A DNA stretch of 64,000 nt from Burkholderiales bacterium (GCA_016191525.1 JACPOK010000026.1:186001-250000); one strand, 5' to 3'. Counted from the stretch's first letter, positions 18,296 through 27,331 are shown. Numbers and translations: made by a program. The notes: a model not told the origin generated them from the letters alone.

Positions 18296-19065
18296 CACAG
18301 CGACTCCAGCAATTCGTCCAGGGCCTTGGTCCGCCGGCGCTCAGCCTCGTGCCCGGGGATGCGCCAGTCCGGCACGAAGCAATTCAGGCCCATAAGATCG
18401 GCGTCCTCGCCGATTTTCTGGTCGAAGAAGACGCTGTGCAGCGCCGGCAGCGGCTCCGGCTCGCCGTCGAGCCCGCGCAGCACCTTGATCTGCGCGCCCG
18501 TGCCCGGCACCTCGTAGTCCTCGGCGCCGGCGCCCTCGTTGAACAGCTCCAGGCCGGCGCGGATCGCCCAGAACGGATCGACCGGGGCCTCCAGCGGGTA
18601 GAAGCCGCTTTCGAAGAAGGGCCCGTCGTGCTTGAACTCGCTCCACACGGCGGTGCGCCACTTCGGGTCGTCAGGGAAGAACAGCTTGTCGACCGTCTTG
18701 GGCCCTGCGGCCAGCAGCAGGAACAGGCGGTTGAAGAAGGCGTCGCGCACGATGCGCTTGCGCTTGCAGATGTCGTGCAGCTGGTTGGCCAGCTCTGGCG
18801 CTAGCGCGATGCTCACCAGCTTGCGGTCCAGCGCGTCCAGCCGCTCGAACGTGAAGTCGTGGGCCGCGGGCGAGTTCGCGAGGCTCACCTCCGCATCCAG
18901 CTGGTCCAGCTCTCCGGCCAGCAGCTTGGCCAGGTAGGCATCGCGCCGCAGGCACGCGGCGTCGAGCTTGGCGTCCAGCTTGTCGATGATAGGGCGCCAG
19001 ATCTTCACGGAGATCTTGGGCGGGGTCTTCAGAGGCTTCGGGGCGGCGACGGCCGTGGCTTCCAT
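18295..19065 (-). CDS. Hypothetical protein, 256 aa
   Basis: The start is the ATG at 19065 with GGAG upstream; the 40-codon extension to 19185 is unlikely. The protein opens with a Pro/Lys-rich stretch (AAPKPLKTPPKISVKIWRP) followed by LDAKLDAACLRRDAYLAKLLAGEL. That resembles ribbon-helix-helix-like small DNA-binding elements (ISVKIWRP as strand, two helices after). The rest is a unique domain with FYPLEAPVDPFWAIRAGLELF. It heads a three-gene operon next to the recombinase. Function unknown; DNA binding is possible. Confidence 0.6.
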   Translation of the reverse strand: MEATAVAAPKPLKTPPKISVKIWRPIIDKLDAKLDAACLRRDAYLAKLLAGELDQLDAEVSLANSPAAHDFTFERLDALDRKLVSIALAPELANQLHDICKRKRIVRDAFFNRLFLLLAAGPKTVDKLFFPDDPKWRTAVWSEFKHDGPFFESGFYPLEAPVDPFWAIRAGLELFNEGAGAEDYEVPGTGAQIKVLRGLDGEPEPLPALHSVFFDQKIGEDADLMGLNCFVPDWRIPGHEAERRRTKALDELLESL

Positions 19066-19359
19066 AACGTTCTCCAGCAAGGGATGGAGTAACTTTAGGC
19101 GATTTGCTGCGCCATATGGATAAAGAGTTTTCTTTGTCAGAGAGCAGCGTGTCATTTTGCATTGAAAGGACGCTGGGCGGGGCAACGCCTTTGTCGCAAG
19201 TGATTGTTTTAAAACAAGTTTTCTACGCCAACCGTGTCAATCTGCATGGAAAGGACGAAATCTCCTACCGGCCAATTTTCGAGCACGGCTCGACACGAAG
19301 CATCGACCTGTTCGAAGCCATGACCCGAGGCCGGGGAGACCTTGAGGACTACATCGCCG

Positions 19360-21966
19360 TTAAAACACCGGCTTGACTGCGGCCACTGCCCGCACACGGT
19401 CTTCCATGTCGGCTTCCACGTAGATCCCGGTGGTCGAGATGTCCCGGTGTCCGAGCAGCTTCTGCAAGGTGGGCAGCTGGGCCTGGCCCGTGGCCAGCAC
19501 CCGGTGGGCGAAGGTGTGGCGCAGCCAATGCGCAGAAGCGGCCTCGAAGTGCGCTTGGCGCTCCCGCACGTCCAGGCGCAGCGCGACTCTGCCGAAGAAT
19601 TCCTTGAGGATGATGGCGATCGAGCCGCTGGCCAGCCGGCCCGTCAGGTTGGGCTCGCGCGGCGCGTCTGCCGGCGTCAGGCCCGGGCCCGCCACGTGCG
19701 CCTTGCGGCCCTCGCGCAGGATGCTCAACACTGGCGTCTGCTCGCGCGCGATCCCGGCGTAGTGCGCCGGCAGCTTGCCCTCGCGGATCAGCCGCATGCG
19801 ATCGGCGTAGTGTTCTTCCAGAGCGTCCAGGGTCGTGCCCATCACCGGGATGTCGCGTGCCTTGTTCCCCTTGCCGATCACGCGCATCTTCATGATGTCC
19901 GTCAGGACGTTGGCCAGCCGAACCGGCTCGGGCGTGCCCAGCGTCAGTCGGTCGACCTCGGCGCGCCGCAGGCCCATGTCCACGAACAGCGACAGGATGG
20001 CGCGCAGCCGCCGGCGGAATTCGTCATCGGGCATGGCCTCGAGTTCGCGCTTGATCGCCTGCAGGTCCTGCTCGGCGAAGGAGCGGCCGACGTCCATCGA
20101 TTGCGCGTCCTGCGCGGGCGGCGGCGCGCCGGCCCCCTGGGCAGCGTCGCGCTCGCGCCGGAACGACAGGCCGTGGGCCGGGTTCATCGCCAGGTAGCCC
20201 GCGGCGTGCCAGGCCGCGTACAGCTGACGCACCACGATCACGATCTGGCGCACCGAGTGTTCGTCCAGCGGCCCGCGCAGCGGCCGCCAGTCCTTGGACA
20301 CGCGCAGCACCCGCTCGGTCGAACACCAGTGGTCCGGCGGGTCATAGAGAAAGGCGACGAAGCCGTTCAGGTCGACCGCCGACAGCGACGACAGGGCCGC
20401 GCGCCGCTCCAGCAGCGCCCACAGCACCAGGCGCTCGATCGCGCGGCGGTTGACCTCCTGCGTCGCGGGCGAACGCTTCTTGACGGTGCCGTCGAACCAG
20501 GCCCGCAAGGCCTGCCTGTCGTCCTGGGCCTCGAATGTGTTGATCGCACCGCCGCGGAACCGGCCCTGGGCGCCGAGCAGCGGATCCGGCCAGTAGAACT
20601 CGTCCAGCGGCACCAGTGCGTAGCTCTGCGCCACCTCGCGCGCGAGGGCCAGCTCGCGCCCGGGCGGGCGCAGCGCGAGGGAATGGTGCGCGTCCGAACG
20701 CGCGGGCGCCTGCGCGGCCCGGGCCGAGGCTTGCACCAGCGCGAGGGTACGGTCGCGCAGCCGCACGCCGATCGTCTCCTCGTGCTGCCACAGCCAGGCG
20801 ACCAGGCGCAGCGCGCGGGCGCGGCCCAGGCCCGGCACCTGCTCATACCAGCGGTTGCCGGCGGCGTTGATGAAGGCCGCGAGCTGGGCCAGCGTGGTGA
20901 GGCCCTGCGACGCACGCAGGGAGGCGCCGAGTTTTTCGCCGAGCCACAGCGGCAGCGGTGCCTCGGGGCCCGGCACCACGGCCACCAGCGGCGTCAGCTG
21001 GTCCAGCATGGCCAGCCGGGCATCGACCTGCAGCTTGTGACGAGGTGCCGACGGCGCGGCGGCCAGGCCCACCACGGCAGCCACGGCGGGTAGCCCGGGC
21101 GGCCGCGGCGGAGCCTGGGCGGGCGTGGACGCCGGCGTGGCCACCACCAGGCTGGCAAGCTGCTCGAGGTGCGGCGCGGGCGCATCCTCGCGCGCCTGCG
21201 GGTACTCCTCCAGGTACATCTCCATCAACTCGGCCTGGCCGTACATGTCCTCGGGGAACTGGCTCGCGTACTCGTCCAGCGTCGGCAGCTTGGAGCTTGT
21301 GGTGTCGGGCGAGCCGGGTTCGCGGGCGGCGGCCAGCGCCGGCGGCAGCGTTGGGGGCGTGGCCACCGGCACCGCCATCGGCGCTGCCGCGCCAGCGGCT
21401 TCCGGCGAGGGCACGGCGGCCGGCGCAGGCCGGGGCGGGTCGGCGGCGCGCTTCCTGAGCACTTCGATCTCGGCCAGGATCGCCTTGACGGTGTCGGCGT
21501 GCAGGCCCAGCTCGGGCCGCTTGGCCGCATCCTGCAGGCGGTCCAGCAGCTGCCGCAGGAAGGGCCGCGCGGCGCGCCCGTCCTGGTGCTCATCGCCGGG
21601 CAGGTACTGCAGGGCCGCGTCACGCGGCTCCACGCCCTGGACCACGGCGCGCAGGAACGCCATCTCGCTGGTGGTGATGGGCGTGTTGCGGTGGACCACG
21701 CGGGCCCGGGCCTGGGGCGGGCGGCCGCGCCGGCGCCGCACCTTGTCCGGTTCGGGCGCGTCGAGCGCGCCGCCTTCGTCGAAGGTGGAGAGCTGGCCGC
21801 GCGGTGGCGCGCTGTCGGAGCTGGTGGTGGTCATGTCAGGCAACGGATCCCGTCGATCCCGGATTCCGACCGCGGCGTTTCCGCTTGGGCTGGCCGGCGT
21901 GCCGGCCGGCGCGGCGCCGGGGGCGGCCTCAGGGCTGGTGGTCAATGGCGCATCCGTTTTGGGCAC
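19360..21966 (-). CDS. Large tyrosine recombinase (phage-integrase family), 868 aa
   Basis: The C-terminal 250 residues carry the tyrosine-recombinase signature: MGLRRAEVDRL (catalytic Arg, about residue 660), IGKGNKARDIPV (Lys), HWLRHTFAH (HxxR, about 810), LLGHRDISTTGIYV (His and nucleophile Tyr, about 840-850). The N-terminal 600 residues are Ala/Pro/Arg-rich with an IVxLYAAWHAAGYLAMNP core-binding-like helix just ahead of the catalytic domain. At 868 residues it is more than twice the length of XerC/D. The GTG at 21966 is kept; an ATG at 21834 is an alternative. Plasmid enzymes of this type may resolve dimers or integrate DNA. A DEDDh exonuclease gene is 93 bp upstream. No att or dif site was recognised. 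Confidence 0.85.
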   Translation of the reverse strand: MPKTDAPLTTSPEAAPGAAPAGTPASPSGNAAVGIRDRRDPLPDMTTTSSDSAPPRGQLSTFDEGGALDAPEPDKVRRRRGRPPQARARVVHRNTPITTSEMAFLRAVVQGVEPRDAALQYLPGDEHQDGRAARPFLRQLLDRLQDAAKRPELGLHADTVKAILAEIEVLRKRAADPPRPAPAAVPSPEAAGAAAPMAVPVATPPTLPPALAAAREPGSPDTTSSKLPTLDEYASQFPEDMYGQAELMEMYLEEYPQAREDAPAPHLEQLASLVVATPASTPAQAPPRPPGLPAVAAVVGLAAAPSAPRHKLQVDARLAMLDQLTPLVAVVPGPEAPLPLWLGEKLGASLRASQGLTTLAQLAAFINAAGNRWYEQVPGLGRARALRLVAWLWQHEETIGVRLRDRTLALVQASARAAQAPARSDAHHSLALRPPGRELALAREVAQSYALVPLDEFYWPDPLLGAQGRFRGGAINTFEAQDDRQALRAWFDGTVKKRSPATQEVNRRAIERLVLWALLERRAALSSLSAVDLNGFVAFLYDPPDHWCSTERVLRVSKDWRPLRGPLDEHSVRQIVIVVRQLYAAWHAAGYLAMNPAHGLSFRRERDAAQGAGAPPPAQDAQSMDVGRSFAEQDLQAIKRELEAMPDDEFRRRLRAILSLFVDMGLRRAEVDRLTLGTPEPVRLANVLTDIMKMRVIGKGNKARDIPVMGTTLDALEEHYADRMRLIREGKLPAHYAGIAREQTPVLSILREGRKAHVAGPGLTPADAPREPNLTGRLASGSIAIILKEFFGRVALRLDVRERQAHFEAASAHWLRHTFAHRVLATGQAQLPTLQKLLGHRDISTTGIYVEADMEDRVRAVAAVKPVF

Positions 21967-22059
21967 CGCGCGAATTTATCACTTGTGCCGTCCTCTGTCA
22001 TCTCCGGAGTTATCGCAGCAGGCGATTAATGCTTTGGCTGGTTTGTGGTGGCTGTGTGT

Positions 22060-23058
22060 TTATCCAGTAAATCCCGGTGCACCGCATGCAATATGGGCCC
22101 CCGCGGCGGCGGCGGCGCCGACAGCAGCATCGTGCAGCTGCGCCGCGCCGGGCCCGGGCGCCGGAGCGCCGCCGACATCCGCCTGGGTCAGGGCCGCCTC
22201 GTAGGCAATCGCGGCCGGCTGGTGGCGGGCGGCCAGCGCGACCACCACCCGGCGGCAGGCGTCGGCGTCCGGCGCGGCCCGGTGGCCACCGCCACGGCGG
22301 GCGCCGGCAATGTCCAAGGCGCGCCCGAGCGACGGCCAGCGGCCATCGCTCAACGCCGTCAGCAGCTCCAGGGTGCAGCCCCATTCGGCCACGCCGATCA
22401 GGACCGGCAACCCGTGGGCCTGGCTGGTCTGCGCCAGCAGCCGCCGGTCGAATTCGGCATGGTGGGCCACCACCAGGCGGCCGGCCAGCAGCGCCTGCAG
22501 GCGCGGCAGCGTGTCCGGCCACGGCGGCGCGCCAGCGAGCTGCTCGTCCGAGATCCCGTGCACGGCGGCCGCTCCGGGATGCACCGGCACCGTGGGCCTC
22601 ACCAGCGTCTCCAGCAGCACCGCGCCGCCGGCATCGAGCACCGCCACTTCGATCACCTGGTCGAGCGACTCTAGCCCGGTGGTCTCGGTGTCCAGAAACA
22701 GCGGGCCCTGCGCCAGCCAGCCGGCCGCGCAGGCGGCCACCTCGTCCTGCAGATCGCGCCAGTCTCGCTCGCGCTCCTCGTAGTCCTCTTGCTGGCGGGC
22801 CAGCGCCTGGTCGATCCGGGCCTGTTCGGCGCGCGCCCTGCCCTCCCCCATCGCCTGCAGCTGCCCGGGGGTGGCCGCCCGCCAGGGGCGCATCGGCAGG
22901 CACTGGGCTCGGTCGTACGCCGTCACGAAGCCCTGGCCTTGCCAGTAGCGCAGGTACGGGGTGGCTGGGCCGGGTTTGAGGCGCTCGGCGCGCAGGCCGG
23001 ATTTGTCCAGGAAGCCCTGGGCGGCGGCCTCATGCTTTGTGGGGAAACGCCGGGTCAT
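22060..23058 (-). CDS. DEDDh 3'-5' exonuclease (DnaQ/epsilon-like), 332 aa
   Basis: The ATG at 23058 (MTRRFPTKHEAA) is chosen; the upstream extension is Arg-rich and looks untranslated. After about 115 residues comes LFLDTETTGLESLDQVIEVAV (ExoI: Asp and Glu), then GISDEQLAGAPPW, VVAHHAEFDRRLL (ExoII: Asp), and HRAAPDADACRR (ExoIII: His and Asp). This is the complete DEDDh set of proofreading-type exonucleases. The N-terminal extension is helical and Arg/Glu-rich. It is transcribed toward the tyrosine recombinase gene and may be in the same transcript. The likely role is DNA processing or repair on the plasmid; the specific substrate cannot be told. Confidence 0.85.
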   Translation of the reverse strand: MTRRFPTKHEAAAQGFLDKSGLRAERLKPGPATPYLRYWQGQGFVTAYDRAQCLPMRPWRAATPGQLQAMGEGRARAEQARIDQALARQQEDYEERERDWRDLQDEVAACAAGWLAQGPLFLDTETTGLESLDQVIEVAVLDAGGAVLLETLVRPTVPVHPGAAAVHGISDEQLAGAPPWPDTLPRLQALLAGRLVVAHHAEFDRRLLAQTSQAHGLPVLIGVAEWGCTLELLTALSDGRWPSLGRALDIAGARRGGGHRAAPDADACRRVVVALAARHQPAAIAYEAALTQADVGGAPAPGPGAAQLHDAAVGAAAAAGAHIACGAPGFTG

Positions 23059-23114
23059 GAGCGCCCTACCCGCTCTTACACGTCGAACGTCCGGGCCAGC
23101 AGCGCTTGAATCAT

Positions 23115-23258
23115 TCAGTACGCCTTTTGGTCCAAATCGGCGGCTCGCTGCGCATCGTCGACGCTTCGTGGATCGGTCAACCAGCGGTGACGCCGTGACG
23201 CCTTGCTGTAGAAGCGAACGCCTTCGTGGTCTTCCATATTCACGTCGGTCAGCACCAT
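23115..23258 (-). CDS. Possible small protein, 47 aa
   Basis: In the 239-bp gap between the exonuclease and parB, a minus-strand frame from the ATG at 23258 to a TGA at 23115 encodes MVLTDVNMEDHEGVRFYS, then a basic and acidic C-terminus. Residue use looks protein-like (mixed charges, few rare residues). No ribosome binding site is clear and no family is recognised, so it may be chance. Confidence 0.3.
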   Translation of the reverse strand: MVLTDVNMEDHEGVRFYSKASRRHRWLTDPRSVDDAQRAADLDQKAY

Positions 23259-23297
23259 TGAGACGGGATCGAGACTCGGAAACAGCCGCGACCGCCA

Positions 23298-24296
23298 TTA
23301 CGCCTCGGACAACACCTTTTTGATCTTCGACCTGAGCGTGTCTGCCTGTTCCGGGGTCAGGCCCTTGAAGCTCAACTCCATTCGCCCGCCGTCTTCGAAA
23401 GTCTTTATCTCGCCCTTTACCCCACTGAACGACACGTGCTCGGACAATGCGCGTGCGCGGCGCACCGGCCCAGTTTCCAACTGCTTCCGCCTGGACACGA
23501 CGTCCCGATACCCGAGGTCATGCCGCACGACGTCAGCAATCACTTCCAGAGTCAGGTCCTCCGCTTTGGACGCATCATGCTTTTGCGCTGTCGAAAAGAA
23601 CTCTCGAATCGCGTTGAGCATCCGACCGGTGAGCAATGCCGGCGCTTCAGATAAGGCCACCACGACACGATGCGGCAAGACGCCGAGCTGCATCGTTCGG
23701 CTCACTTCGTCTTCACCCAGTTTGAGGGCCTTCGCGATCGCAGCCTGGTTTGCGTAAATCTTCCTCTCGATCAGCTCTTTCCATCGGATCGCGTCGTCGA
23801 GGGCCGTCCCATCCTTGCGATCCTTGTTGGCCGCCCTCGCCTCTTCATACAGCCTTTGCACATCGACTGGCCGCGGTCTGATTTCGATACGCAGGCATGG
23901 CAGCCCCGCTGCGCGCGCGCCGCGAAATCGAGTTTCGCCCTCAATCAAAACGACGACTTCCCCTTCGACGTAGCCTTTTGCTGCCGTTAGCTGACCTTTT
24001 TCTTGAAGGGAATTGACCATCTCGTCGACGACGGCGTGGGGATATAGTGCCTTTGGGTTGACCGGATTAGATTTAATACGGCCTAATGGCACTTCGTAAG
24101 TCTGACCCTCTATATACAGGGCAGAGTCTTGGATCGCGCCAACTTTCCCCGCGCCCACCGCGTGCGAGGAAAGGGGCTCGCCTCCCGACAAATCCCGGGG
24201 GTCCGATAGGAGCGGCGACGTAGCCGCCTGGGCGATCGCCGCTGCAACTTCTCCTGAAGCCACTGGGCGCTTCTTGAACATGCTCGTAGTACTCAT
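23298..24296 (-). CDS. parB: ParB-family partition protein, 332 aa
   Basis: Centromere-binding protein of the partition system. After a 60-residue linker comes a ParB N-terminal domain: YEVPLGRIKSNPVNPKALYP, QLTAAKGYVEGEVVVLIEGETRFRGARAAGL (box I/II region), then a helix-turn-helix-like segment (YANQAAIAKALKLGEDEVSRTMQLG). A basic C-terminal half is likely to dimerise. It overlaps parA by 4 bp (ATGA), the usual parAB operon layout. Two 20-bp palindromes upstream of parA (25106, 25238) are the likely binding sites. It is not the PRTRC-type ParB of the cassette at 33-37 kb, but a separate plasmid ParB. Confidence 0.9.
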   Translation of the reverse strand: MSTTSMFKKRPVASGEVAAAIAQAATSPLLSDPRDLSGGEPLSSHAVGAGKVGAIQDSALYIEGQTYEVPLGRIKSNPVNPKALYPHAVVDEMVNSLQEKGQLTAAKGYVEGEVVVLIEGETRFRGARAAGLPCLRIEIRPRPVDVQRLYEEARAANKDRKDGTALDDAIRWKELIERKIYANQAAIAKALKLGEDEVSRTMQLGVLPHRVVVALSEAPALLTGRMLNAIREFFSTAQKHDASKAEDLTLEVIADVVRHDLGYRDVVSRRKQLETGPVRRARALSEHVSFSGVKGEIKTFEDGGRMELSFKGLTPEQADTLRSKIKKVLSEA

Positions 24297-24991
24297 TGGA
24301 CGACCTCCGCTTCTTCGACACGCCTTGTAATCTCGTCGAACACCGCTTGCATCTCGTCGACCGCCTTTTGCGAACGGTCCTTACCCTTCAATTCATGTAC
24401 GGCGCGGCCGGTCCGGCCGGCCGCAAGCCAACTGCTTCGATACGCAATGTGGGAATCAAACACCCTGACACCTTCGCCCTCAAAATATTCGCGGAGCTGC
24501 TTTGTCGCCTTGGAGTTTTCCAGATTCGACACTCGACTTAGCACGACAAAGGCTCGCACCGGAACCGGGAGCTCGCCCGGGGTTCGCGATGGCTTGCGGA
24601 GGTTTTTTAAGCTGTCAAACACGTTTAGGGTCGACTCGATCTCCTGCTGGTCAGCCCCGCAGGGGACAAGGACCAGATCGCTCAGCTGCGCGCACTCGAG
24701 CATCGTTTTGTAGTTTTGAGCGCCAATATCAACCACAACTAGCTCGTATTTTGCGGAGAGATTCTGGACCTCTTTCAGAGGACTGGGCGGCAGCGCGAGA
24801 ACAGGAAAACGCTTTAGGTCTTTGTCGCCATCCTCGCCACGAATTCGCGACCAGCTGATCGCCGATCCCTGCTTATCCGTATCCAGCAGTACGACATCCA
24901 CACCCTCGCGCGCAGCGATGGCCGCCACATGCGTAGAGAGTCGAGTCTTACCGACGCCACCTTTTTCCGCCCCGACAGTTATTACGGCCAC
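24293..24991 (-). CDS. parA: ParA-family partition ATPase, about 232 aa
   Basis: A deviant Walker A, AEKGGVGKTRLS, lies at the N-terminus, followed by the switch motif LLDTDKQGSA (Walker A' Asp) and a Walker B-like VVVDIGAQN. There is no N-terminal helix-turn-helix, so it is a short (type Ib-like) ParA that moves plasmid copies on the nucleoid with ParB. The start is placed at the GTG at 24991, which has GGAG 6 bp upstream; the frame extends to 25033 and a GTG at 24997 is also possible. It is the first gene of the parAB operon, with a promoter upstream near 25015-25043. Confidence 0.9.
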   Translation of the reverse strand: MAVITVGAEKGGVGKTRLSTHVAAIAAREGVDVVLLDTDKQGSAISWSRIRGEDGDKDLKRFPVLALPPSPLKEVQNLSAKYELVVVDIGAQNYKTMLECAQLSDLVLVPCGADQQEIESTLNVFDSLKNLRKPSRTPGELPVPVRAFVVLSRVSNLENSKATKQLREYFEGEGVRVFDSHIAYRSSWLAAGRTGRAVHELKGKDRSQKAVDEMQAVFDEITRRVEEAEVVQ

Positions 24992-25014
24992 ATGCACTCC
25001 AAACCAAAAATGAG

Positions 25015-25043
25015 ATACGCCGAATATTTGCATACTCTGTCAA
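25015..25043 (-). promoter_or_regulatory. Putative parAB promoter with an embedded AGTATGCA motif
   Basis: On the minus strand TTGACA (25043-25038) is followed after 17 bp by GCGTAT (25020-25015), a good -35 with a weak -10. The spacer contains AGTATGCA (25036-25029), the same octamer found several times upstream of the first Rep gene. A protein binding this motif would block the parAB promoter. Confidence 0.5.
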
Positions 25044-25105
25044 TATTGCAAAGAAGATAAGCCAAGAAACTATCTCATTGTTTCCCACAGGCAACAGGAG
25101 GCGCC

Positions 25106-25125
25106 ATCTTGGATCGATCCAAGAT
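25106..25125. repeat. parS-like palindrome, copy 1
   Basis: ATCTTGGATCGATCCAAGAT is a perfect 20-bp palindrome. Its 14-bp core TTGGATCGATCCAA recurs exactly at 25241-25254. Its position upstream of parAB makes it a likely ParB-binding centromere site. Confidence 0.65.
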
Positions 25126-25237
25126 GATCAATCGCTGCCAAGAAGGGCCGCGAAACAGGGGATGTGAAGGGGCGCATCGCGCAAGGCACAGCCTTGCGTG
25201 GACCCCGCTCGCGCAAACCCCGACGCCAGGGATGCGC

Positions 25238-25257
25238 GAGTTGGATCGATCCAACTC
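25238..25257. repeat. parS-like palindrome, copy 2
   Basis: GAGTTGGATCGATCCAACTC is a perfect 20-bp palindrome with the same 14-bp core as copy 1, 132 bp away centre to centre. Both lie in the parA-rep intergenic gap (25034-25322), which has no gene. Confidence 0.65.
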
Positions 25258-25322
25258 AGCGACCCCACCTGTCAGGGTTTGTCACTTGCGCTTACATAGA
25301 CTTATTAAGTCAAATGGTGACG

Positions 25323-26846
25323 CTACTCGTTTGCCCCGAGAGCTTCGGCTCGATCGAGGCGCCATGCAAGCCAAGCGTCGAACCCCCGGTCTTCGGGGTT
25401 CGGAAAGAACTGCTCAAGGAGCCCCGCTTTTTGCTCGGCCAACCAGGTACGCAAACAGGCTAGGGCGCCCACGTTTTGCGGATTCCACCCTTTGTCAATG
25501 AGAATTCGAGCCCGCTTTCCCGCGGCACTGGATTCGAAATCCGCGAGCATCTGCAGGCGATCGGACTCCGCCAACTGAAAGAATCTGCCGCTGAAGACCG
25601 CCGATTGGTGCTTCGCGAACTCTTCTTTCCTCCGCTCGTTTCTCACTTGAGCGGCCCTCTGAGCCTCCTGCACCTTGGCTTCGGCCTCCATCTTGGCAAC
25701 ATTCAAATCGTCCTCGGTGCCTCCGGACGCGACGTTGGCCAAGATCCCGTTGAAATACGCCTTCTTGGACGTAATCGCGCGCTCCGCGGCTTTAAGTCGC
25801 CCCTCAGCAGCTTTCAGCCGAAGGAGCGTTTCCGCCACCACCTCAAATGAGTGCGCCTGGCTCAAGTCCTCAATCTCTGACCCGCTAAAGCCAAGGTTGC
25901 CCAGCACGCGCAACACATCTTCGGGCCAGTTCATTGGCAAGCCCAGAGAGGCCTGCTTCTTCGGGATGAACTTGAATTGGAGCTTCGAGACGCGGGTCCC
26001 AGAGCGCAACTCTTTCAGCTCCAGCGTGTAGCTCAGCGCCGGCGTATCGTTAACGCGATTCAGTGCGTCGATAAGCACGCGTCGCTTGAAGTCGCCGTAG
26101 TTGACGACTCGCTTTCCCTGCTTGGGATCATCGACTACATACCGCGAGTGCCCCATGAGCAATTCGATCCACGTCGCCGTAGGCAGTGCCGCAGTGACTT
26201 TCGCGTGGGTGTTGATGTACCTCCACGCATTTTGATAGAGCGCATACGCAGCGGCCGTGCCCAAGCCCTTCATCGCCTGCAAACTCAGCGTCGCCCAATT
26301 GCTTGGCTCGAGGAGGATCGCCAGTATGGCGGGGTCGATGGAGAACCGAACCAGTCCCCGTCGATGCCCCTTGCCCTTACCGAGAGAGGAAAGGAAGTGG
26401 CTCTTCATCTCCCACTCGACCTTCGCGTCCTCACCGACGATGTTCCATTGAAGATCCATGTCATAGAGCTGATCGAGCTCTTGATAGATCCGAACGTAAT
26501 TCTTTCCAGGGATGCCTGCGAGACGCACCAGGTCGGTCACTCGAGTCTCGAACACAGGAGAGACACGGTCTTCGACAACCCGCTTTACCAGGCCATCCCT
26601 CTTGCGGCAGTCAATTTGGGCGAGAAGAATGCAAGCGTCGAAGAGGCGTCGATTGTTGAGGCTCTGGTTGTGCTCCGCCTTCACCGGTGCGGCGTGGATC
26701 GCGCTGACTGCCTTGCGCATACTCCTGAGAGTGTCCGGAATGATCAGATCTTCCGTCGGAAACAAGGGCGGCTGGTCAGTTTCCCGCCGACGCATGTCAA
26801 AGTCGCGGTCCCCGTCGTCGATGGCAGGAACTGAGGTATCAGGCAC
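25323..26846 (-). CDS. Replication initiation protein 1 (Rep_3-like), 507 aa
   Basis: Contains the two winged-helix layout of Rep_3 initiators: NNRRLFDACILLAQIDCRKR, LVRLAGIPGKNYVRIYQELDQLYDMDLQW, RGLVRFSIDPAILAILLEPSNW and YALYQNAWRYIN, then TATWIELLMG ... VNYGDFKRRVLIDALNRVN. The C-terminal part has a long coiled-coil-like stretch (LRLKAAEGRLKAAERAI). Such proteins bind iterons and melt the origin. The GTG at 26846 is the given start, without a clear ribosome binding site; an ATG at 26795 is possible. The gene lies behind parAB, with an inverted repeat (26898-26924) and AGTATGCA motifs just upstream that may be its operator or origin. Confidence 0.8.
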   Translation of the reverse strand: MPDTSVPAIDDGDRDFDMRRRETDQPPLFPTEDLIIPDTLRSMRKAVSAIHAAPVKAEHNQSLNNRRLFDACILLAQIDCRKRDGLVKRVVEDRVSPVFETRVTDLVRLAGIPGKNYVRIYQELDQLYDMDLQWNIVGEDAKVEWEMKSHFLSSLGKGKGHRRGLVRFSIDPAILAILLEPSNWATLSLQAMKGLGTAAAYALYQNAWRYINTHAKVTAALPTATWIELLMGHSRYVVDDPKQGKRVVNYGDFKRRVLIDALNRVNDTPALSYTLELKELRSGTRVSKLQFKFIPKKQASLGLPMNWPEDVLRVLGNLGFSGSEIEDLSQAHSFEVVAETLLRLKAAEGRLKAAERAITSKKAYFNGILANVASGGTEDDLNVAKMEAEAKVQEAQRAAQVRNERRKEEFAKHQSAVFSGRFFQLAESDRLQMLADFESSAAGKRARILIDKGWNPQNVGALACLRTWLAEQKAGLLEQFFPNPEDRGFDAWLAWRLDRAEALGANE

Positions 26847-26897
26847 ATCGATATGCTAAACGATGGCACGCGAGACTGGCAACTTGCCATCGATCCA

Positions 26898-27306
26898 CCA
26901 AGTATGCAGTCTTGCCATACTTGGGCAACAAGAAGGGCAATGGCGGTATGCACTTCTGGGGGTCTTAGCTCACACCCGCCATCAAGAGTATGCAATGTTG
27001 CGGGGGAAATGTTGTAAGTCGTTGATTTAATTGACAAAACGACGCAGGGAACATTGGGGATGTCTACAGGAACCTTGGGACACAGGAACTCTCCGACCGC
27101 CGACTGCTGACCTCAAGGGCTCGATGTTGTTGTATTTCAGTCGAAAACAGGACCCAAAGCCCCAAATCCGTCCCGAGTCGGAATCAGCCAAGCACGCATA
27201 CCAACACTCCGGGACAGCAAGTCTGCATACTTTTTCTGATATGTCCTAGTATGCGGACCCAGGAAGACGGCTGAAACCAGCAATGCTGTACGTACAGCAG
27301 TATGCA
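26898..27306. repeat. AGTATGCA motif cluster upstream of Rep 1 (possible origin/operator)
   Basis: The octamer AGTATGCA occurs exactly at 26901, 26987, 27224 (inverted) and 27299, with near copies at 26946, 27248 and 27195 (inverted). The first lies inside an inverted repeat, CCAAGTATG/CATACTTGG (26898-26924). A separate perfect 16-bp palindrome, TGCTGTACGTACAGCA, sits at 27284-27299 and overlaps the last octamer. The same octamer is in the parAB promoter. Spacing is irregular, so this is more likely a regulator or Rep 1 binding region than a classic iteron array. There is no gene in the gap 26847-27331. Confidence 0.6.
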
Positions 27307-27331
27307 AGAATAGGTTCACAGACATCTTGCC

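Noticed and set aside
19104..19376. 90-aa plus-strand frame between the hypothetical operon and the recombinase
   Set aside because: No ribosome binding site; the 3' end overlaps the recombinase coding region, and the residues look like antisense or leader sequence. A 15-base near-repeat (TGCATTGAAAGGACG, TGCATGGAAAGGACG) is present but too weak to call.
19342..21093. Long antisense frame opposite the tyrosine recombinase
   Set aside because: The minus-strand frame has a full recombinase signature; the plus frame has no domain.
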